Source: Candidatus Thiodiazotropha taylori (GTDB lineage: Bacteria; Pseudomonadota; Gammaproteobacteria; Chromatiales; Chromatiaceae). Taken from it: a stretch of 16,695 bases of DNA. The position numbers and the translations under genes were made by a program. Within the stretch, counting starts at the first letter, position 1. The number at the start of each line of letters is the position of its first letter. The stretch lies in assembly GCA_019100305.1 (NCBI GenBank), contig JAHRHW010000044.1:1-16695 (forward strand), read 5' to 3'. Of the stretch, positions 13,497 through 16,695 are shown piece by piece. The notes beneath the pieces were generated by a model, which saw only the letters and a list, made by a program, of their open reading frames with translations, was not told the DNA's origin and made no database searches.

Positions 13497-14651
13497 ATGG
13501 GTTCACAATTCAGAGCAATGTTAATCACAGCGGGTTTGGCTGCTTCCTTGGCTGCCGGGAGTGTCCATGCCCAGCCGAATATGGCTGACAGTGCTTATTT
13601 TGTCGTGCAGCAGACACAAGGCGTACCCCATGTCTCTCTGGGGGGAACCGTGGTTCCCTACAAAGAGGTTACCCTGTCAGCCCAGTTGCCGGGGCGGGTA
13701 AACTACCTGGCCGGTATTGAAGGGGATACCTTTAAGGAGTCTGATCGCCTGGTTGAGCTGGATGACAGTGAATTGATGGCCAAACGCCAGGCGGCAATGG
13801 CCCAGCTGGCCAATGCGGATGCCCAACTGCGTAATGCCGGTGTGCAGTACAACCGGGAGCTCTGGTCGCCGAAATCGAAATCGGCAATGGGTGGCATGGG
13901 GATGCCCAATCTGTTCGATCAGATGTTCACCCGGCCGATGGAGGATGCCTTTGGCGATCGGGATCAGGGGGCTGAAAGGTCTGCCGATATCTACTCCTCA
14001 CGAACCAATATTCAGCAGGCGCAAAATACGATCTACCGTGTCCAGGCGGAAATTCGGGCCATCGATGCCAAGCTGCGGGATGCCAAGAGTCTTGCCCCAT
14101 TTCAAGGGGTAATCATGAAAAAATTCGTTGAGGTGGGCGATACCGTACAACCCGGCCAACCCCTCTTGAAGTATGCGGATGTGGAGTACCTGCAGATCGT
14201 GGTGGATGTACCGGGCCGCTTACGCCCCGGTCTGAATGAGGGGATGATGCTGAGGGCTGAGCTCGATGTCGGCGACCGGGAGGTTCCGGTGCGGGTGGCA
14301 CAGATCTTCCCCATGGCAGATGCCCAGCGACACACGGTGACGATCAAGTTCGATCTGCCTCAGGGTGTTTCGGCACCTGGTATGTACGCTAAGGTGCTGG
14401 TGCCCGATTTCAATGCGCCTGCCAGATCCAATCCAATTATTCCCAACAGCGCGATTCGCTACAACGGCAGTCTCCCGGGGGTCTATGTTGAGGGAGAGGA
14501 TGGCAAACCCACGCTGCGCCTGATTCGCGTCGGTGAGAAGCTACCGGGTGGTGGTTTTACCACGGTACTCTCAGGTTTGCAGGCTGGGGAGCGGATATTG
14601 CGCAATCCTCCGGTGGATATCAGCACAGGCTGGTCAACACCGCAGCAATAA
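13497..14651 (+). CDS. RND efflux periplasmic adaptor (membrane fusion protein)
   Basis: 384 residues. A Sec signal peptide (1-25, hydrophobic 8-21, cleavage after VHA) sends it to the periplasm; there is no lipobox. Lipoyl half-domains lie at about 47-92 (SAQLPGRVNYLAGIEGDTFK) and 200-228 (PFQGVIMKKFVEVGDTVQPG), on either side of an alpha-helical hairpin (93-200), with beta-barrel and membrane-proximal domains after that (PLLKYADVEYLQIVVDVPGR; TVLSGLQAGERI near the end). It bridges the inner-membrane RND permease to an outer-membrane TolC-type channel. Odd feature: the hairpin tip, where the TolC-docking residues usually sit, is replaced by a ~40-residue Gly/Met-rich segment (124-162, MGGMGMPNLFDQMF). 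The permease follows after 116 bases. Confidence 0.9.
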   Translation: MGSQFRAMLITAGLAASLAAGSVHAQPNMADSAYFVVQQTQGVPHVSLGGTVVPYKEVTLSAQLPGRVNYLAGIEGDTFKESDRLVELDDSELMAKRQAAMAQLANADAQLRNAGVQYNRELWSPKSKSAMGGMGMPNLFDQMFTRPMEDAFGDRDQGAERSADIYSSRTNIQQAQNTIYRVQAEIRAIDAKLRDAKSLAPFQGVIMKKFVEVGDTVQPGQPLLKYADVEYLQIVVDVPGRLRPGLNEGMMLRAELDVGDREVPVRVAQIFPMADAQRHTVTIKFDLPQGVSAPGMYAKVLVPDFNAPARSNPIIPNSAIRYNGSLPGVYVEGEDGKPTLRLIRVGEKLPGGGFTTVLSGLQAGERILRNPPVDISTGWSTPQQ

Positions 14652-14729
14652 AAACGAATTCCGGAAGTGCCGACAGGTTGTGGTCAATTCAATCTGGTGC
14701 TTCCTTATCCATCTTATATCTTTAGGGTA

Positions 14730-14743
14730 GGGCCTGACGGCCC
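14730..14743 (+). other. Small hairpin between adaptor and permease genes
   Basis: GGGCC-TGAC-GGCCC forms a five-pair GC stem with a four-base loop in the 116-base spacer, 24 bases before the permease ATG. It could be an mRNA stability or attenuation element that sets adaptor/permease ratio. No T-run follows. Confidence 0.35.
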
Positions 14744-14767
14744 AACACTACAGTTTCGGGATCAAAT

Positions 14768-16695
14768 ATGAGCCAGAACGACGACAAACTCGATCAGCTC
14801 CATTCAATGGACCCTAATTATGAGGCTCATTTGGGGATAGCCGGCAGGACTGCAAGGTTCTTCATTCAGTCCCCACTCTCGCCGCTGTTCTTTTTGGCCA
14901 TGATGCTGATGGGGCTGTTGGGTCTGATCATTACACCGCGTCAGGAAGATCCTCAGATCTCAGTGCCGATGGTGGATATCTTCGTCCAGTATCCCGGTGC
15001 TGCGGCGGATCAGGTGTCGGCGCTGGCAATCGAGCCGCTTGAGCGGATCATGTCCGAGATACCCGATATCAAACATGTCTACTCCGCCTCTCAACGGGGT
15101 GGTGGCGTGGTGACGCTTGAGTTCGAAGTGGGTGAGGAGATGGGACCCTCCCTGGTCAAGGTCAACGACAAGATCGACTCCAATATGGATCTGATACCAC
15201 CCGGAGTAATGCCTCCGCTGGTCAAGGCGAAAGGTATCGATGATGTCCCTGTGGTCACCCTGACGCTCTGGTCGAAGGATCTGGATCGGGACGGTATGCC
15301 CGATGTGGACGATGGTCAGTTACGGATGTTGGGGCACGATGTTCTACAGACGCTTAAAGAACTGCCCGATACCGGTAACGGCTTTGTGGTTGGTGGGCGT
15401 CGGGAGCAGGTGACCATCGAGGTATTTCCTGAAAGGCTGGCCGGATACGGCATCAGTCTGGATCAAGTGGCCAATACCATCCGTACCGCCAATGCTGAAC
15501 AGATGGCTGGTGGGGTCGAGGCTGGCAGCACCCACTTTTCCGTGGTGACCGGTTCTTTTCTCAAACATGCGGAAGATATCAATCGTCTGGTGGTGGGCAC
15601 GCACAACGATGTCCCGGTCTACGTGCACGATATCGCCCGGGTCAAACAGGGTCCGGAGGATGCCAAGCAACTGGTGGGATTCTACACCGGTGCCGCCAGC
15701 AACCTGGATATCAAAGCGGACGGGGTGCCGGCGATCACCCTGGCGATCGCTAAGAAAGCGGGCTCTAACGGCGTTACCGTGGCCAATTCCATCAAGGAGC
15801 GGGTCGAGCATATCAAGGGCTCCCTGATCCCTGAGAATGTGGAAGTCAGCGTCACCCGAAACTATGGTAAGACCGCCGACGACAAGGTCAGTGAATTGAT
15901 TTTCAAACTGTTTGTGGCCACCGGTTTCGTATTTCTGCTGGTTTTGGCGGCGTTCCGCGCCTTCAGACCGGCAATCGTCGTGGTACTGGTCATTCCGGTG
16001 GTGCTGCTGATGACCATCTTCAGTGCCTGGGTGATGGGCTATACCATCGACCGGGTGAGTCTGTTTGCCCTGATATTCTCCATCGGCATACTGGTGGATG
16101 ATGCGATCGTGGTGGTGGAAAATATCTACCGGCGCTGGCTGGAGGAGAACTCCACGGATATCGTCACGGCGGTGGATGCGGTACGTGAAGTGGGTAATCC
16201 CACCATCCTGGCGACCTTTACGGTTATCGCAGCACTGCTGCCGATGGGATTCGTCTCTGGCATGATGGGGCCCTACATGGAGCCGATCCCGGCGTTGGGT
16301 TCGGTGGCGATGCTGATCTCCCTGTTCGCTGCATTTGTCTTTACTCCTTATTTGACTGTCTCCCACTGGTTGAGGCCCTCCATGCGCTACCTCGAAGTGG
16401 CTGGAGAACGTGAGCATAAGGAGGCTGAATGGCTGGAGGGGCTGTTCAAGCGCATTCTGCTGCCGATGATCGAGAGCCCGCGTAAGGCGAAGCTGTTCAA
16501 ACTGGTGATGTGGGGAACCTTCCTGATCACCTGCTCGTTTTTCTATTTCAAGTGGGTGGCGGTGAAGATGCTGCCGCTGGATAACAAGCCTGAGTTTGCG
16601 GTGGTTGTTGATATGCCGGAAGGCACTGCACTGCCGGTCACCGCCAATCTGGCCCATCAGATGGCCGAGAAGATCCGGGTGATGCCTGAGGTCAC
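14768..16695 (+). CDS. RND (AcrB/HAE-like) efflux permease, 3'-truncated by window edge
   Basis: 642 residues are visible of an expected ~1050; the frame stays open to the edge. A ~30-residue polar lead precedes TM1 (about 39-56, LFFLAMMLMGLLGLIITP). A periplasmic porter domain follows (PRQEDPQISVPMVDIFVQYP ... DQVSALAIEPLERIM), then TM2-TM6 from about residue 378. TM4 carries the proton-relay pair D444-D445 in GILVDDAIVVVEN, the HAE-type signature rather than the heavy-metal (HME) one. It exports substrates by proton antiport together with the adaptor encoded just upstream. Unusual: residues 171-182 form a perfect EF-hand/dockerin-like acidic loop in the porter domain. The ATG at 14768 has only a weak ribosome site (GGGA), so coupling to the adaptor message may matter. 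Substrate unknown. Confidence 0.92.
   Translation, partial: MSQNDDKLDQLHSMDPNYEAHLGIAGRTARFFIQSPLSPLFFLAMMLMGLLGLIITPRQEDPQISVPMVDIFVQYPGAAADQVSALAIEPLERIMSEIPDIKHVYSASQRGGGVVTLEFEVGEEMGPSLVKVNDKIDSNMDLIPPGVMPPLVKAKGIDDVPVVTLTLWSKDLDRDGMPDVDDGQLRMLGHDVLQTLKELPDTGNGFVVGGRREQVTIEVFPERLAGYGISLDQVANTIRTANAEQMAGGVEAGSTHFSVVTGSFLKHAEDINRLVVGTHNDVPVYVHDIARVKQGPEDAKQLVGFYTGAASNLDIKADGVPAITLAIAKKAGSNGVTVANSIKERVEHIKGSLIPENVEVSVTRNYGKTADDKVSELIFKLFVATGFVFLLVLAAFRAFRPAIVVVLVIPVVLLMTIFSAWVMGYTIDRVSLFALIFSIGILVDDAIVVVENIYRRWLEENSTDIVTAVDAVREVGNPTILATFTVIAALLPMGFVSGMMGPYMEPIPALGSVAMLISLFAAFVFTPYLTVSHWLRPSMRYLEVAGEREHKEAEWLEGLFKRILLPMIESPRKAKLFKLVMWGTFLITCSFFYFKWVAVKMLPLDNKPEFAVVVDMPEGTALPVTANLAHQMAEKIRVMPEV

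Noticed and set aside
15344..16657. 437-codon open frame on the minus strand opposite the RND permease
   Set aside because: It lies fully antisense to a clear RND permease, its translation is His/Gln/Asp-rich low complexity with no domain, and no ribosome site was seen.

Overview
The window reads as a chromosomal segment of a gammaproteobacterium. NadA, the Nudix/winged-helix regulator, the HDOD and GGDEF proteins and the RND pump all have a gammaproteobacterial look. A Chromatiales-like sulfur-oxidiser (Sedimenticola/Thiodiazotropha type) is my best guess, but it rests on general protein resemblance and moderate GC content, with no marker gene. No rRNA, tRNA, CRISPR array, phage gene or transposase gene was seen.

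Layout. (1) 1-1561, plus: the 3' end of a K+ channel with a cytoplasmic RCK (TrkA-like) domain, overlapping a second stand-alone RCK protein. (2) 1632-1979, minus: a small unrecognised protein, divergent from (3) 2086-3027, plus: an exported DUF3108 protein. (4) 4713-3065, minus: a sterol-desaturase/fatty-acid-hydroxylase-family membrane protein, start-stop coupled to a protein with a small folded N-terminus and a long disordered acidic/proline-rich tail. (5) 6618-4862, minus: an NrtR-type Nudix/winged-helix protein followed by nadA (quinolinate synthase), an NAD-biosynthesis operon with a candidate palindromic operator upstream. (6) 6848-8920, plus: an HDOD protein and a GAF-GGDEF diguanylate cyclase, a probable c-di-GMP signalling pair. 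(7) 8921-9169: a non-coding stretch with nested inverted repeats, possibly a MITE-like element. (8) 10564-9170, minus: an FG-GAP/integrin-like beta-propeller lipoprotein with six 69-residue repeats. (9) 12378-10861, minus: a dynamin-like GTPase with two transmembrane helices. (10) 12379-13036: a 658-base non-coding region, AT-rich and structured toward its right end, leading into (11) 13037-13432, plus: a small SCP2-like protein with a strong Shine-Dalgarno. (12) 13497 to the right edge, plus: an RND efflux periplasmic adaptor and the N-terminal 642 residues of its inner-membrane permease.

The genes fall into short independent operons of one or two genes with housekeeping or signalling roles (K+ homeostasis, NAD synthesis, c-di-GMP, lipid or membrane handling, efflux). 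I do not see one multi-gene novel system. The most unusual points are local: a four-cysteine insertion in the K+ channel RCK domain, a perfect EF-hand/dockerin-type Ca2+ loop inside the RND porter domain, a methionine-rich insertion at the tip of the adaptor hairpin, a mitofusin/atlastin-like layout in the dynamin protein, a structured leader before the SCP2-like gene, and the inverted-repeat element at 8949-9134.
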